Source: Halomonas sp. LR3S48
GTDB lineage: Bacteria > Pseudomonadota > Gammaproteobacteria > Pseudomonadales > Halomonadaceae
Reading direction: 5' to 3'
Assembly: GCF_025725665.1 (NCBI RefSeq)
Contig: NZ_CP107009.1
Location: 3,100,001-3,164,000 of the forward strand
Length of the DNA: 64,000 nucleotides
Of the stretch, positions 8,038 to 18,160 are shown in pieces. How positions within the stretch are numbered: position 1 is the first letter of the stretch; every line of letters begins with the position of its first letter. Position numbers and translations under genes: made by a program. The notes under the pieces were generated by a model. It ran no database searches. It had not been told where the DNA came from and worked only from the letters and a program-made list of their open reading frames with translations.

Positions 8038-8907
8038 TCAGGCAGCGGCGGGCGCCCGGCGACGCAGCCACCACTCGTTGAGTACCAGCGAGCCAACGAT
8101 GATCGCCCCGCCCAGCGCCAGCCGCACCAGGTCGGCATCACGGTTCCAGATCACCAGGTTGACCGCGAGCCCGGCCGGGATCAGCGCATTGTTCATGATT
8201 GCCAGTGCGCCGGCGTCGACCCGGGTAGCGCCCAGGTTCCAGAAGAAGTAGCCGAGGCCCGAAGCCACTAGGCCCAGCCAAGCCAGAACGCCCCACTGCA
8301 CGCCGGTGCTCGGCAGCGCAGCGGCATTGCCGAGCAGGGCGAAGGCCGGCAGCGCCACGACCAGGGCACCGAGGTAGAACCAGGCAAAAACGCTGTGGCG
8401 CGGCAGCTCGGCTGGCAGAGACGTGGAGAGTCGACGGTAGCCTACCTGGCCGAGGGCGAAGCAGAAGTTGGCCCCCTGGACCACGAGGAAGCCCAGCCAG
8501 AAGCCGCTGTCGATGCCGTCGTAACGGATCACCGCCGCACCCAGCACCGCCAGCGCGGCGGTGAGCAGGTAGAACGGCGTGAAGCGACCGAACAGGGCAT
8601 CATCGAGCAGCGTCACGTAGAGCGGCGTGAAGATGGTAAAGAGCAGGACTTCGGGCACCGACAGAAGCAGGAAGGACTGATAGAAGAAGATATACATGAT
8701 GCCCAGCTGCACGGCGCCAAGCCCCATCAGGGCCAGCCGCTGGCGCCCCACCAGCAGCGACGGGCGCAGAAACGGCAGGAACACCAGCGCCGCCAGCGAT
8801 ACGCGCACCATGACCGCGAAGTAGCTGTCGACCTGGCCTGCCAGGTAGACGCCGATCAGCGAGAACGAGAAGGCCCAGAGCGCGGTAACGCCGATGAGAT
8901 AGCCCAC
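8038..8907 (-). CDS. EamA/DMT-family transporter
   Basis: A 289-residue integral membrane protein with about ten hydrophobic helices arranged as two EamA repeats (roughly residues 1-135 and 145-280). The drug/metabolite transporter superfamily exports small metabolites; nothing here defines the substrate. The start codon is GTG (VGYLIG) with AAGAGG a few bases upstream. It lies between glpD (downstream) and nadK and is likely transcribed alone or together with nadK. Confidence 0.85.
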   Translation of the reverse strand: MGYLIGVTALWAFSFSLIGVYLAGQVDSYFAVMVRVSLAALVFLPFLRPSLLVGRQRLALMGLGAVQLGIMYIFFYQSFLLLSVPEVLLFTIFTPLYVTLLDDALFGRFTPFYLLTAALAVLGAAVIRYDGIDSGFWLGFLVVQGANFCFALGQVGYRRLSTSLPAELPRHSVFAWFYLGALVVALPAFALLGNAAALPSTGVQWGVLAWLGLVASGLGYFFWNLGATRVDAGALAIMNNALIPAGLAVNLVIWNRDADLVRLALGGAIIVGSLVLNEWWLRRRAPAAA

Positions 8908-8990
8908 GGTTAACCTCTTGGATCGTTTGAGTTGACGGGCATTATACCGGCAAGGCGCCCCTCTTCAACGCGCTGCATGGCGCTGCTTAG

Positions 8991-10664
8991 TCACATCCGC
9001 GGCGCTGTGGAGCCCAGTGCTTCGTCAGGTACATCGACGAGGCTCTCCCCGCGCTCGCGCCGCGTGGTGGCGAAGTACTCCTCCAGACGCGCATCGGCTG
9101 CCCCGCCGAACAGGATCTCGCACGCCTCGCGCAGTCCCGGAGATCGGCGCATTGCCTCTTCGTGTACCACCAAGGCGATCTTGGAGCGCCGCCGAAGGAA
9201 ATCCTCCAGTCGCGTGATCATCTCGCGGCGCTTGGCATAGCGCAGCTCGCAGCGCAGGTACTCGGTGCCCTCGATCAGCACCTCGGCCTGGCGCGGATCC
9301 TCGCGGATCTCCTCGAGCATTTCCAGCGCATGGGTGCCGTAGCGTCGCCACAACCGGGTCGAAAGCGGCTCGGAAGCGTCGCTCGCTGTCATGGCGTCAA
9401 GTCTCATCAGCTTCGCCTGGTGAAGAAACTCGCGGCGTACCTGAGCGGGCGGTTCGCCATACCAGCGATGCTTCGGATAAGGCACTTCGATCCCCATTTC
9501 ACCCACCGCCGCGACGATCTCCTCACCCACGTTGAGGCAGTCGGTGAGCTTGCCACCGAAGATGCTCAGGTGGGCATCACGCTGATTGACGTCGATGGCA
9601 TGTTTGCGCGAGAGCTGAAGGAAGTCACGCTCGCCGCCACCTTCGGACCTGACCGCCAGTGGGCGCACCCCACAGCGGATGGAGATGATGTCCTCCTTGC
9701 CCAGCGGCTTGTCGAGCTCCAGGCGCTTGTTGATATTGTCGAGCACGAAGCGGATATCCGCTTCGGTTGCCGCCACCTCGGGGCGCTCGACGCGAGTGTC
9801 GGTAGTACCGATACAGGTGCGCGGGCCCATGGGAATGACGAAGAACAGCCGGCCGTCGTCGGCGAAGAACGCCAGCACGCGGCGGCTGTCGGTCAGCCGC
9901 GGCACGATCAGGTGAATGCCCTTGGAGTAGACGTGACAATGATCCGTGGCCTGACCGGTGAGGCTGTTGTGCTCGTCCACCCAGGGGCCAGCGGCATTGA
10001 TCAGCACCTTCGAGCGGATCTCGATATCGCCGCCATCGATCACGTCGCGCGCACGCGTGACCCAAAGGCTGCCCTGGCGCTCGGCTCCCAGCGATTCGAC
10101 GTAGTTCACCGCCACGCCGCCGTAGTTGAGTGCGCCACGAACGAAGTTGAAGACGAAGCGGGCATCGTTGTCGTGCAGGTAGGCATCGGAGTACTCGAAA
10201 CCGCCGATGGCGCTGTGCGTATCGATGATCGCTTCGCTCTGGTGAATCGCCTCCGGCGAGAGAAAACGCGGGATACGTGTGAAACCGTTGCCGATCAGCC
10301 AATAGAGCCAGGCTCCGGCCCACAAGTAGCGGGGATGGTAGCGAAACCCCCGTGTAATGGTGGTGAGGAAGCGGATCTCCTGAACCGTGGAGGGATAACT
10401 CCTGATCAGGTGGTTGCGGCTCATGCAGAGCTTGCGCACCAACGCGAAGTCGCGACTCTCCATGTACTTGATGCCGCCCCACACCAAGTTGGAGGAGTGC
10501 ATGCTGGTGCTGCCGGCGAAATCGCCACGCTCGATCAGCGCGACCCGCACCCCCTTGCCGGCCAGGGCCGCCGCCGCCGAGGCGCCATTGATGCCCCCGC
10601 CCACGATGAGGACGTCGAATACCTCGCCGTCGAGTTTGTCAATGTTGCTGCTACGCAGTTCCAT
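8991..10664 (-). CDS. glpD: Glycerol-3-phosphate dehydrogenase (FAD, membrane-associated)
   Basis: A 557-residue flavoprotein that oxidises glycerol-3-phosphate to dihydroxyacetone phosphate and passes electrons to the quinone pool. The FAD-binding turn VLIVGGGINGAS is at residues 18-29, with further family segments DFAGSTSMHSSNLVWGG and GTTDTRVE, and the C-terminal GlpD domain of about 120 residues. The ATG at 10664 follows the last of the glycerol ABC transporter genes, separated by a hairpin terminator or attenuator at 10681-10715. The location as the distal gene of the transporter operon fits glycerol catabolism; no glycerol kinase gene is in the window. Confidence 0.92.
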   Translation of the reverse strand: MELRSSNIDKLDGEVFDVLIVGGGINGASAAAALAGKGVRVALIERGDFAGSTSMHSSNLVWGGIKYMESRDFALVRKLCMSRNHLIRSYPSTVQEIRFLTTITRGFRYHPRYLWAGAWLYWLIGNGFTRIPRFLSPEAIHQSEAIIDTHSAIGGFEYSDAYLHDNDARFVFNFVRGALNYGGVAVNYVESLGAERQGSLWVTRARDVIDGGDIEIRSKVLINAAGPWVDEHNSLTGQATDHCHVYSKGIHLIVPRLTDSRRVLAFFADDGRLFFVIPMGPRTCIGTTDTRVERPEVAATEADIRFVLDNINKRLELDKPLGKEDIISIRCGVRPLAVRSEGGGERDFLQLSRKHAIDVNQRDAHLSIFGGKLTDCLNVGEEIVAAVGEMGIEVPYPKHRWYGEPPAQVRREFLHQAKLMRLDAMTASDASEPLSTRLWRRYGTHALEMLEEIREDPRQAEVLIEGTEYLRCELRYAKRREMITRLEDFLRRRSKIALVVHEEAMRRSPGLREACEILFGGAADARLEEYFATTRRERGESLVDVPDEALGSTAPRM

Positions 10665-10680
10665 GTGCGGACCTTTTACA

Positions 10681-10715
10681 AGCAAAAGCCCCGCTCGGCG
10701 AGCGCCGAACGGGGC
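10681..10715 (-). terminator. Intrinsic terminator or attenuator between glpV and glpD
   Basis: On the minus strand GCCCCG and CGGGGC flank an inner TCGGCG-type stem (10688-10715), followed by TTTTGCTT. It sits between the binding-protein gene and glpD, so it may lower glpD expression relative to the transporter or mark a separate glpD promoter. A second 7-bp inverted repeat (10761-10784) without a T-run lies just before it. Confidence 0.75.
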
Positions 10716-10819
10716 CTGGGATGACCCGTACGGGCTACCGGAAACACGTGATTCGATACGGGCCCGGCACGCAAGTACCGGGCCTTGGCCGAGTCGGACG
10801 CTTGCCCGAGACCCGCCCC

Positions 10820-12562
10820 TTATTGACGTGTGCCGGCAGCCATCCACTCCTCCATCATCTCGTCGTAGGGCACGGTGGTCCCCTGCGGCATCTCGTCATC
10901 CAGCTTGGCCTTGGGCGAGCCCTCCTGCGACAGCCACTCCTCGGGGTCGCGCTCCTCGTTCAGCACCGGAGGATAGGACTCGAACACATTGGCCCGAGCC
11001 AGGCGCGACATGATGTTATCGAGTTCCCTGGCCAGGTCGTCGAGCGCCTCCTGCGGCGTGACCTCGCCACTGACGGCAGGCGCGAGGTTCTGCCACCACA
11101 GCGGTGCCATGCGCGGATAGTCGGGCACGTTGGTGGAAGACGGCGTCCAATTGGACTCGTTGGGGCTGCGGTAGAACTCCACCAGGCCGCCCAGCTTCGG
11201 TGCCATCTCGGTCATCTGGTCGGAGAAGATGTCGGACTCGCGAATCGGCGTGAGGCCGGCCATCAGCTTCTCCAGCGAAACCGTCTTGGCGGTGGCGAAC
11301 TGGGCGAACAGCCAGGCCGCGGTGCGCCGATCCTCAGGAGTGGAATCGAAGAAGGTCCAGGAGCCCACGTCCTGGTAGCCGACCTTCATGCCCTCCTCCC
11401 AGTAAGGCCCGGTGGGCGAAGGCGCCATGCGCCACTTCGGATTGCCCTCGTCGTCGGTCACGGGCAGGCCCGGGTCGGTCATGTCGGCAGTAAAGGCGGT
11501 GTACCAGAAGATCTGCTGGGCGATGTTGCCCTGTGCGGGCACCGGACCGGCCTCGCCGAAGGTCATGCCCTGCGCCTCGGGCGGCGCGTACTTGTCCAGC
11601 CACTCGACCATCTTGGTCACGGCGAATACCGAAGCGGGCGAGTTGGTGGCCCCGCCGCGGCTCACGCTGGCGCCGACCGGACGGCTCTCCTCGTCGACGC
11701 GAATGCCCCAGTCGTCCACCGGATTGCCGAACGGCACTCCTGGGCTGCCCATACCAGCCATGGAGAGCCAGGAATCGTGGAAGCGCCAGCCGAGCGAGGG
11801 GTCACGGCGCCCATAGTCCATGTGGCCATAAACCTGCTCGCCGTCGATCTCGCCCACATGTTCGGTGAAGAACTCGGCGATATCCTCGTAGGCGGTCCAA
11901 TTGGTCGGCACGCCGAGATCGTAACCATAGGCCTCACGGAACTGCTCCTGCAGGTCCTCGCGCTGGAACCAGTCATAGCGGAACCAGTAGAGATTGGCGA
12001 ACTGCTGGTCGGGTAGCTGGTAGAGGTTGCCATCCGGCCCGGTGCCGTACTGCAGACCGATGAAATCGTCCAGATCGAGCGTCGGCAGCGTGTAGTCGGC
12101 CCACTCGTTCTCCATCGCCTCGCTCAGGTTGATGGTGGTGCCGTAGCGGATATGCGTGCCGATGGCGTCCGAGTCGTTGACGTAACCGTCGTAGATGTTG
12201 CGCCCGGTCTGCATCTGGGTCTGCATGTTGTCCACCACATCGCCCTCACCGATGATGTTGTGGGTGACCCGGATACCGGTAAGCTCTTCGAATGCCGGTG
12301 CCAGCACGTCGCGCTCCCAGACGTGGGTAGTGAGGCCCTCGGCGACGGTATTGATCTCCATGCCGCGGAACTGCTCGGCCGCCTGGGCGAACCACAGCAG
12401 CTCCTCGATCTGCTCCTCACGCGATAGGGTGGAATTCTGGAAATGCTGGTCGATCAGCCTCTCGGCGATCGCGCGGGCATCGTCGGATTGGGCGTGCAGC
12501 GAGGCCGAAGCAAGCAGCAGGCTGCCCGCTATGGCCGTCAGTTGGATCCTTTTATTCTTCAT
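10820..12562 (-). CDS. glpV: Glycerol ABC transporter substrate-binding protein (GlpV type)
   Basis: A 580-residue periplasmic solute-binding protein. The N-terminus is a Sec signal peptide (MKNKRIQLTAIAGSLLLASA) with probable cleavage after LHA. The rest is a large, acidic extracellular binding protein of the kind found with GlpSTPQU glycerol transporters of Rhizobium. The ATG at 12562 has GAGGTC upstream; the open frame runs further upstream but only this start gives a signal peptide. It is followed by a terminator and glpD, which supports glycerol as the ligand. The assignment rests on gene order and overall resemblance, not on visible ligand contacts. Confidence 0.85.
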   Translation of the reverse strand: MKNKRIQLTAIAGSLLLASASLHAQSDDARAIAERLIDQHFQNSTLSREEQIEELLWFAQAAEQFRGMEINTVAEGLTTHVWERDVLAPAFEELTGIRVTHNIIGEGDVVDNMQTQMQTGRNIYDGYVNDSDAIGTHIRYGTTINLSEAMENEWADYTLPTLDLDDFIGLQYGTGPDGNLYQLPDQQFANLYWFRYDWFQREDLQEQFREAYGYDLGVPTNWTAYEDIAEFFTEHVGEIDGEQVYGHMDYGRRDPSLGWRFHDSWLSMAGMGSPGVPFGNPVDDWGIRVDEESRPVGASVSRGGATNSPASVFAVTKMVEWLDKYAPPEAQGMTFGEAGPVPAQGNIAQQIFWYTAFTADMTDPGLPVTDDEGNPKWRMAPSPTGPYWEEGMKVGYQDVGSWTFFDSTPEDRRTAAWLFAQFATAKTVSLEKLMAGLTPIRESDIFSDQMTEMAPKLGGLVEFYRSPNESNWTPSSTNVPDYPRMAPLWWQNLAPAVSGEVTPQEALDDLARELDNIMSRLARANVFESYPPVLNEERDPEEWLSQEGSPKAKLDDEMPQGTTVPYDEMMEEWMAAGTRQ

Positions 12563-12624
12563 GTTGACCTCGTTCTGCGTGTGGTCGTCATCCTTGACAC
12601 GGTTATCGTCCGTACAGCCTTGGT

Positions 12625-12897
12625 TCAGCCCCAGCGCATCAGCACCAGTAACCAGAGGACGGAAATCCCCAGGGCAAACCAAATAGAGAGCTCGGTGAAG
12701 CCGACCGTCATCAGGTGGATGTAGGCGGCCGAGAGCAGTCCGATGAAGAGCCGATCGCCGCGGGTCGTGGCGATCGGCAGGAAGCCCCGCCGCTCCACTG
12801 TGGGAGAAGCCAGCTCCCAGGCCGTCATGCCGAGCAGTATGGCAGCGATGACGGTGAAGAAGATTGCCGTGGGTAGCGTCCAGACCATCCATTCCAT
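12625..12897 (-). CDS. DUF2160 small membrane protein of the glycerol transporter (GlpU type)
   Basis: A 90-residue inner-membrane protein with about three hydrophobic helices, beginning MEWMVWTLPTAIFF and containing ERRGFLPIATTRGDRLFIGLL. This is the DUF2160 family, found almost always inside glycerol ABC transporter operons; in Rhizobium leguminosarum the corresponding gene is glpU. Its role in transport is not established. It lies 16 bp after the permease gene and 62 bp before the binding-protein gene. Confidence 0.85.
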   Translation of the reverse strand: MEWMVWTLPTAIFFTVIAAILLGMTAWELASPTVERRGFLPIATTRGDRLFIGLLSAAYIHLMTVGFTELSIWFALGISVLWLLVLMRWG

Positions 12898-12913
12898 TGC
12901 CGTTCCCTCCCCT

Positions 12914-13807
12914 TCAGGTGCGGCCCAGGGCGAAGCCCTTGGCGATATGGTTGCGCACGAAATAGACCACTACGATGCCCGGAATGATGGTCAGCACGCC
13001 GGCAGCGGCCAGCGTGCCCCAATCGATCCCCGAAGCGGTGGAGGTGCGTGTCATGATCGAGGCAATCGGCTGCGCCTTGGTCGCGGTCAGGGTGCGGGAG
13101 AGCAGCAGTTCGACCCAGGAGAACATGAACAGGAAGAACAGCGTCACCCCGATCCCCGAGCGAATCATGGGGATGAAGATCTTCACGAAGAAAGCCGGGA
13201 AGCTGTAGCCGTCGATGTAGGCCGTCTCGTCGACTTCCTTGGGCACACTGCTCATGAAGCCCTCTAGAATCCATACCGCCAGCGGGATGTTGAACAGGCA
13301 GTGAGCCAGCGCTACGGCAACGTGGGTATCGAACAGCCCCACCGAATAGTAGAGCTGGAAGTAAGGCAACAAGAACACCGCCGGCGGCGCCATCAGGTTG
13401 GTCAGCAGCCAGAAGAACAGATGCTTGTCGCCGATGAACCTGAAGCGGCTGAAGGCATAGGCGGCGGGCAGCGCCACCGAAATGCTGATCAGCATATTCA
13501 TGAGCACATAGGCCAGCGAGTTGACATAGCCCATGTACCAGTTGGAATCGGTGAAGATCCCGATGTAGTTGCCCAAGGTGAAATTGTGTGGCCAGAACGA
13601 AAAACTACCGAGGATCTCGCTGTTGGTCTGGAATGAAATGTTGAGCAGCCAGTAGATGGGTAGCAGCACGAACACGAGATAGAGCCCGAGCAGCGTGCGG
13701 CGACGCCAGCGAGTGGTGGCGGAGCGTGCCCGCTTGCGGCGCTTGGCGGCACTATCGGCAGCCTGCCGGCGTACGCTCTCGGGCGTGGTCGGTACGGAGC
13801 TGGTCAT
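12914..13807 (-). CDS. glpQ: Glycerol ABC transporter permease 2 (GlpQ of the GlpSTPQUV system)
   Basis: A 297-residue CUT1-type ABC permease with six membrane helices after a basic N-terminal tail (about residues 1-35). The EAA loop that contacts the ATPase is visible as PKEVDETAYIDGYSFPAFF. It pairs with the permease encoded one base upstream. The name follows the Rhizobium glycerol transporter and must not be confused with the glycerophosphodiester phosphodiesterase also called GlpQ. Spacing to the neighbours is 1 bp and 16 bp, typical of an operon. Confidence 0.88.
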   Translation of the reverse strand: MTSSVPTTPESVRRQAADSAAKRRKRARSATTRWRRRTLLGLYLVFVLLPIYWLLNISFQTNSEILGSFSFWPHNFTLGNYIGIFTDSNWYMGYVNSLAYVLMNMLISISVALPAAYAFSRFRFIGDKHLFFWLLTNLMAPPAVFLLPYFQLYYSVGLFDTHVAVALAHCLFNIPLAVWILEGFMSSVPKEVDETAYIDGYSFPAFFVKIFIPMIRSGIGVTLFFLFMFSWVELLLSRTLTATKAQPIASIMTRTSTASGIDWGTLAAAGVLTIIPGIVVVYFVRNHIAKGFALGRT

Positions 13808-13808
13808 G

Positions 13809-14689
13809 TCAGGCTCCTCCCTGGGTGATGTTGTCTTTTTGGCTGTTCATGATCGCGGTGTAGAACACCCAGCAGACCAGCAGAATGATGAGGAAGTAGA
13901 TCAGCGAGAACGCCGCCGAGGGCCCCAGGTCCTGCTGTGCGATGGCCATGGTGGTCAACGACTGGCTGAGGAAGGTGGTGGAACTGCCCGGTCCGCCGCC
14001 GGTGAGCACGAATGGCTCGGCATAGATCATGAAGGAGTGCATGAAGCGCAGCAGCACGCCGATTACCAGTACATTGGTGAGCTTGGGCAGCTGAATGTAG
14101 CGGAACACCGCCCACTTCGTGGCGCGGTCGATGCGCGCCGCCTGGTAATAGGCATCCGGGATCGAGCGCAGGCCGCTGTAACACAGCAGCGCGATCAGCG
14201 GCGTCCAGTGCCACACGTCCATCAGGATGATCGTGGCCCAGGCATCCGTGGGGTTGCGGGTAATGTTGTAGGCGTAGCCCAGCTCGCGAATACCTACGCC
14301 CATCAAGCCGATGTCACCACGGGTGAAGAGTTGCCAGATGCTGCCCACCACGTTCCACGGAATCAGCAGCGGTAGCGTGATCAAGATCAGCACCGCGGAG
14401 GCCTGCCAGCCACGCTTGGGCATCAGCAGCGCGATGCCGATGCCGAGCGGTACCTCGATCGCCAGGATGGTGAAGGAGAAGGCGAACTGGCGCAGCAGCG
14501 CTGCCTGCAGGGAGCGGTCGTTGAGAATGGTCTCGAACCACTCGGTGCCGGTGAAGAAGCGCGTATTGGCATCGAACACGTCCTGCACCGAGTAATTGAC
14601 CACCGTCATCAGCGGCACGATGGCCGAGAAGGCCACCAGCAGCAGCATGGGCAGGATAAGGAACCATGCCCGGTTGTTCTGGACCTTGT

Positions 14690-14693
<4 letters not shown>
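13809..14693 (-). CDS. glpP: Glycerol ABC transporter permease 1 (GlpP type)
   Basis: A 294-residue inner-membrane permease, six predicted helices, of the MalF/UgpA side of the CUT1 sugar-transporter family. The EAA loop reads PDAYYQAARIDRATKW. Start ATG at 14693 overlaps the end of the upstream ATPase gene by 4 bp. It should form the heterodimeric channel with the second permease. The family as such imports sugars and polyols; glycerol is inferred from the linked DUF2160 protein, the paired ATPases and glpD. Confidence 0.88.
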
Positions 14694-15786
<1,093 letters not shown>

Positions 15787-15787
<1 letters not shown>

Positions 15788-16875
15788 CAGTGCGCTCCTG
15801 GGCGTGCGGGTATGTGCACGACGTCGCCATGCCGATCGAAGGCGTAGATCTTGTGGGTCGGGAAATAGACCTTGATCTCCTGGTCGACGGCGAACGGATG
15901 AATACCGGCCAGATGCAGCACCAGGTGGAAAATGTCGTTGTGGACGTGCAGGAAGGTTTCCGACCCGCTGATCTCGGCGATATCGACCTTCATCGTCAGT
16001 TCAAGGTCGTCCTCCGCCTGGGGTGCGAGCCCGATATGCGAGGCGCGCACACCGAACTGGTACTGTCCGGGGGCCAGGTTTGCCAGGTCCCGATTGAGCG
16101 GAAAATGCACGTCGCGATCGAAGGTGACCTCAGAGCCCGAGACCATTGCCGGCATCACGTTGATCGGCGGCTCGGAGAACATTTCGGCGGTGAGGACATC
16201 GCGCGGTCGGTGATAGACGTCCTCGGTAGGTCCGTACTGCAGCAGCCGCCCCTCGTGAAGCACCCCGGTGTGCCCTCCCAGCGCCAATGCCTCGTTGGGC
16301 TCGGTGGTGGCGTACACGGCGATGCAGTTGCGCGCCTTGAACAATTCTCGCAGCTCCTCGCGGAACTCCTCACGCAGCTTGTAATCGAGGTTGACCAGCG
16401 GTTCATCGAACAGGATCAGGTCGGCGTCCTTGACCAAGGCCCGGCCCATGGCGGTGCGCTGCTGCTGGCCGCCGGAGAGTTCCGCCGGGTAGCGGTCGAG
16501 CAGGTGTTCGATATGCAGCATGCTGGCCGTATCGTGGACCCGCTGACGGATCTCCTCGGCCGGCACCCGTGCCAGCTTGAGCGGCGATGCGATGTTGTCG
16601 AAGACGGTCAGGCCCGGATAGTTGATGAACTGCTGATAGACCATCGAAACGTTACGCTTGCGCACCGAGATTCGCGTCACGTCCTCTCCATGCATCAGGA
16701 CTCTGCCCCGGGTCGGCGTCTCGAGGCCGGCCATGATGCGCATCAGTGTCGTCTTGCCGGCCAGGGTTCGCCCCAGCAGTACGTTGAAGGAGCCGGGAGC
16801 CAACTCGAGGTTGACTCCCTCGATATGCGTGGCCCCATTGACCACATGGTCGATGTTTTCCAATATCAGAGACAT
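15787..16875 (-). CDS. glpS: Glycerol ABC transporter ATPase lacking the switch histidine (GlpS type)
   Basis: A 362-residue ABC ATPase, first gene of the glycerol operon. Walker A is the unusual GRTLAGKTT (residues 35-43); the signature LSGGQ (133-137) and Walker B LILFDEP (153-159) are canonical. The H-loop reads ATTEPNEA, so Thr191 stands where the catalytic switch histidine belongs. A C-terminal OB-type regulatory domain follows. The ATG at 16875 gives the normal family start [11 protein letters not shown]; the open frame continues far upstream but without homology. Operators resembling GlpR half-sites lie 300-390 bp upstream. Confidence 0.88.
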
Positions 16876-17427
16876 GCTGAACTCTTTGTCATCGTTATCG
16901 AGTCGTTGGGTGAAGCGACGCAGTCGAGCTTCGAAACGCTTGCGGTGTTGCCGCGGCGCTGCTTGTCCGCTCCGAGCCGCCGCCGACCTGGGGAGGCTCC
17001 TGCTCGCCACGCATCGCATCGCGCGCCGTAGGCAAGCGGCGAGAATCGTGCACAGATCGGTCGTGCCTTGATCGATGAGGAGGTGGATGGAACATGGGTC
17101 TCGCCCTGTTATTCTTGTCGAGTCGTTCGTCATCGAGGTTGTGGCAGAGAAACGAACAGAGCACCGAAAATCAATGTTCGATTTTGATCAAAAATAAACC
17201 CCGGATGTTCGATTTACGATAGCGAGACTAGCTCAGAGACCGAAGCGCAGCAACGCTCATGTTCGAATACGGACTTATACCATAGTCTAATTTCAAGGAT
17301 AATCAGGATAATACGGCGACTATCGGCCCCCGAGACCATTCGGAACCCACCCTGTCGCTTCCAACCCTCCTGTTCGGTTCCGAAGATATCTTCACGATGC
17401 CGAAACCCAAGCCAGCTCCAGCGGATC
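16876..17427 (-). promoter_or_regulatory. Long leader and promoter region of the glycerol operon
   Basis: 552 bp without a convincing gene. The half nearest glpS (16876-17160) is GC-rich and holds only open frames lacking a ribosome site or family resemblance. The distal half (17161-17300) turns AT-rich and contains three ATGTTCGA elements and the perfect palindrome TTTTGATCAAAA (17182-17193), as expected for a regulated promoter. If transcription starts there, the mRNA leader would be roughly 300 nt. Confidence 0.6.
17173..17268 (-). promoter_or_regulatory. Three GlpR-like half-sites
   Basis: ATGTTCGATTT occurs at 17174-17184 and 17205-17215, and ATGTTCGAA at 17259-17267, all in the same orientation. 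They match the left half of the Escherichia coli GlpR operator (WATKYTCGWW). Start-to-start distances are 31 and 54 bp, close to three and five helical turns. GlpR-type DeoR repressors release these sites on binding glycerol-3-phosphate, which fits the downstream glycerol genes. No glpR gene is in the window. Confidence 0.6.
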
Positions 17428-17934
17428 TCAACCCAGCCTGCGGTTCAACCATGACCAGGCATAGAGGCAGCCCGGCACCCAGCCCAGCAGAGTAAGGAAC
17501 AGGCAGACGATGACGCGCCCGCCACCTCCTTGCGCAAGGCCAACGGCAAGGGGAGGCAGCAGCACTGCTAGCGCCTTGTAGGAGAAGCGCAGAGCCGCGG
17601 ATTCCTGCCATGCAGGTATCGACGGAACCGGACTGGCATCGGCCGGCGGTACGTACTCCTGCACCGCCGCGTTCGTCTCGTGCTCCGTAGGCGCGGACTC
17701 CCGGCCCTGGCGATGCGCCTCGTGGTCGATCTTCTGGTCGATGGTTTCAGCACCTTCAGCCAGTTCCTCGTGATAGCGCTGCCAGTCCTCCCAGTCGTAG
17801 GGTGTACCGGCGTGGGGCTGGTGTCCTCCGGCCTGACGGGCACGCTCCCATGCCTTCTCCTCCAGGGTGTTGGGGCGCTCCTCATCTCGACGGCCGTCGA
17901 GCCCCTTTCTTGCCAGGTATTCGCGAGCGTCCAT
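17428..17934 (-). CDS. Pmp3/YqaE-domain membrane protein with long hydrophilic N-terminus
   Basis: A 168-residue protein. The last 55 residues match the Pmp3/YqaE proteolipid family: two hydrophobic helices (about 118-136 and 140-163) with LLPPLAVGLAQGG and LTLLGWVPGCLYAW. The first 110 residues are hydrophilic and charged, with a DUF2934-like stretch (EEKAWERARQAGG, YDWEDWQRYHEEL). Pmp3 proteins normally have only about 55 residues, so the extension is unusual. The ATG at 17934 has GGGAGGTG at ideal spacing. Pmp3 proteins are linked to salt and membrane-potential stress in yeast and plants; a similar role in a halophile is inference. Confidence 0.7.
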   Translation of the reverse strand: MDAREYLARKGLDGRRDEERPNTLEEKAWERARQAGGHQPHAGTPYDWEDWQRYHEELAEGAETIDQKIDHEAHRQGRESAPTEHETNAAVQEYVPPADASPVPSIPAWQESAALRFSYKALAVLLPPLAVGLAQGGGGRVIVCLFLTLLGWVPGCLYAWSWLNRRLG

Positions 17935-18097
17935 AACCACCTCCCGTCATGCATCGTGATGCCAGGTTCGCTGGGCTTGCCTGTCAAACTAGACCAGGTT
18001 CCGTTGCTTGGAGTGAGTCTGAGCGGATCATGTTCCGCTTCCGCCCTGATCGCGAGGGAACCTAGCGTTGGCCAGGTGTTGAAGACCTTCCTTATAT

Positions 18098-18111
18098 CCG
18101 AGTCGACTCGG
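18098..18111. promoter_or_regulatory. 14-bp perfect palindrome before the CBS-domain gene
   Basis: CCGAGTCGACTCGG reads identically on both strands and is followed 2 bp later by TATGCT, a possible -10 element, about 45 bp before the CBS gene start. Position and symmetry suggest an operator in the 226-bp gap between the divergent Pmp3 and CBS genes. The cognate regulator is unknown. Confidence 0.45.
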
Positions 18112-18160
18112 CTATGCTGAAAGTGTCCCGCCGAGAGCGTTCGGAACAAGGAGATGCGCC

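Noticed and set aside
9162..10724. Open frame of 520 codons on the plus strand opposite glpD
   Set aside because: Antisense shadow of glpD; no start signal or recognisable domain.
10761..10784. Second terminator between glpV and glpD
   Set aside because: A 7-bp inverted repeat (GGCCCGG/CCGGGCC) is present but has no T-run on either strand.
16895..17164. 89-codon minus-strand frame upstream of glpS
   Set aside because: No ribosome site, composition unlike a protein (His/Arg/Ser-rich), and it lies in the probable leader of the operon.
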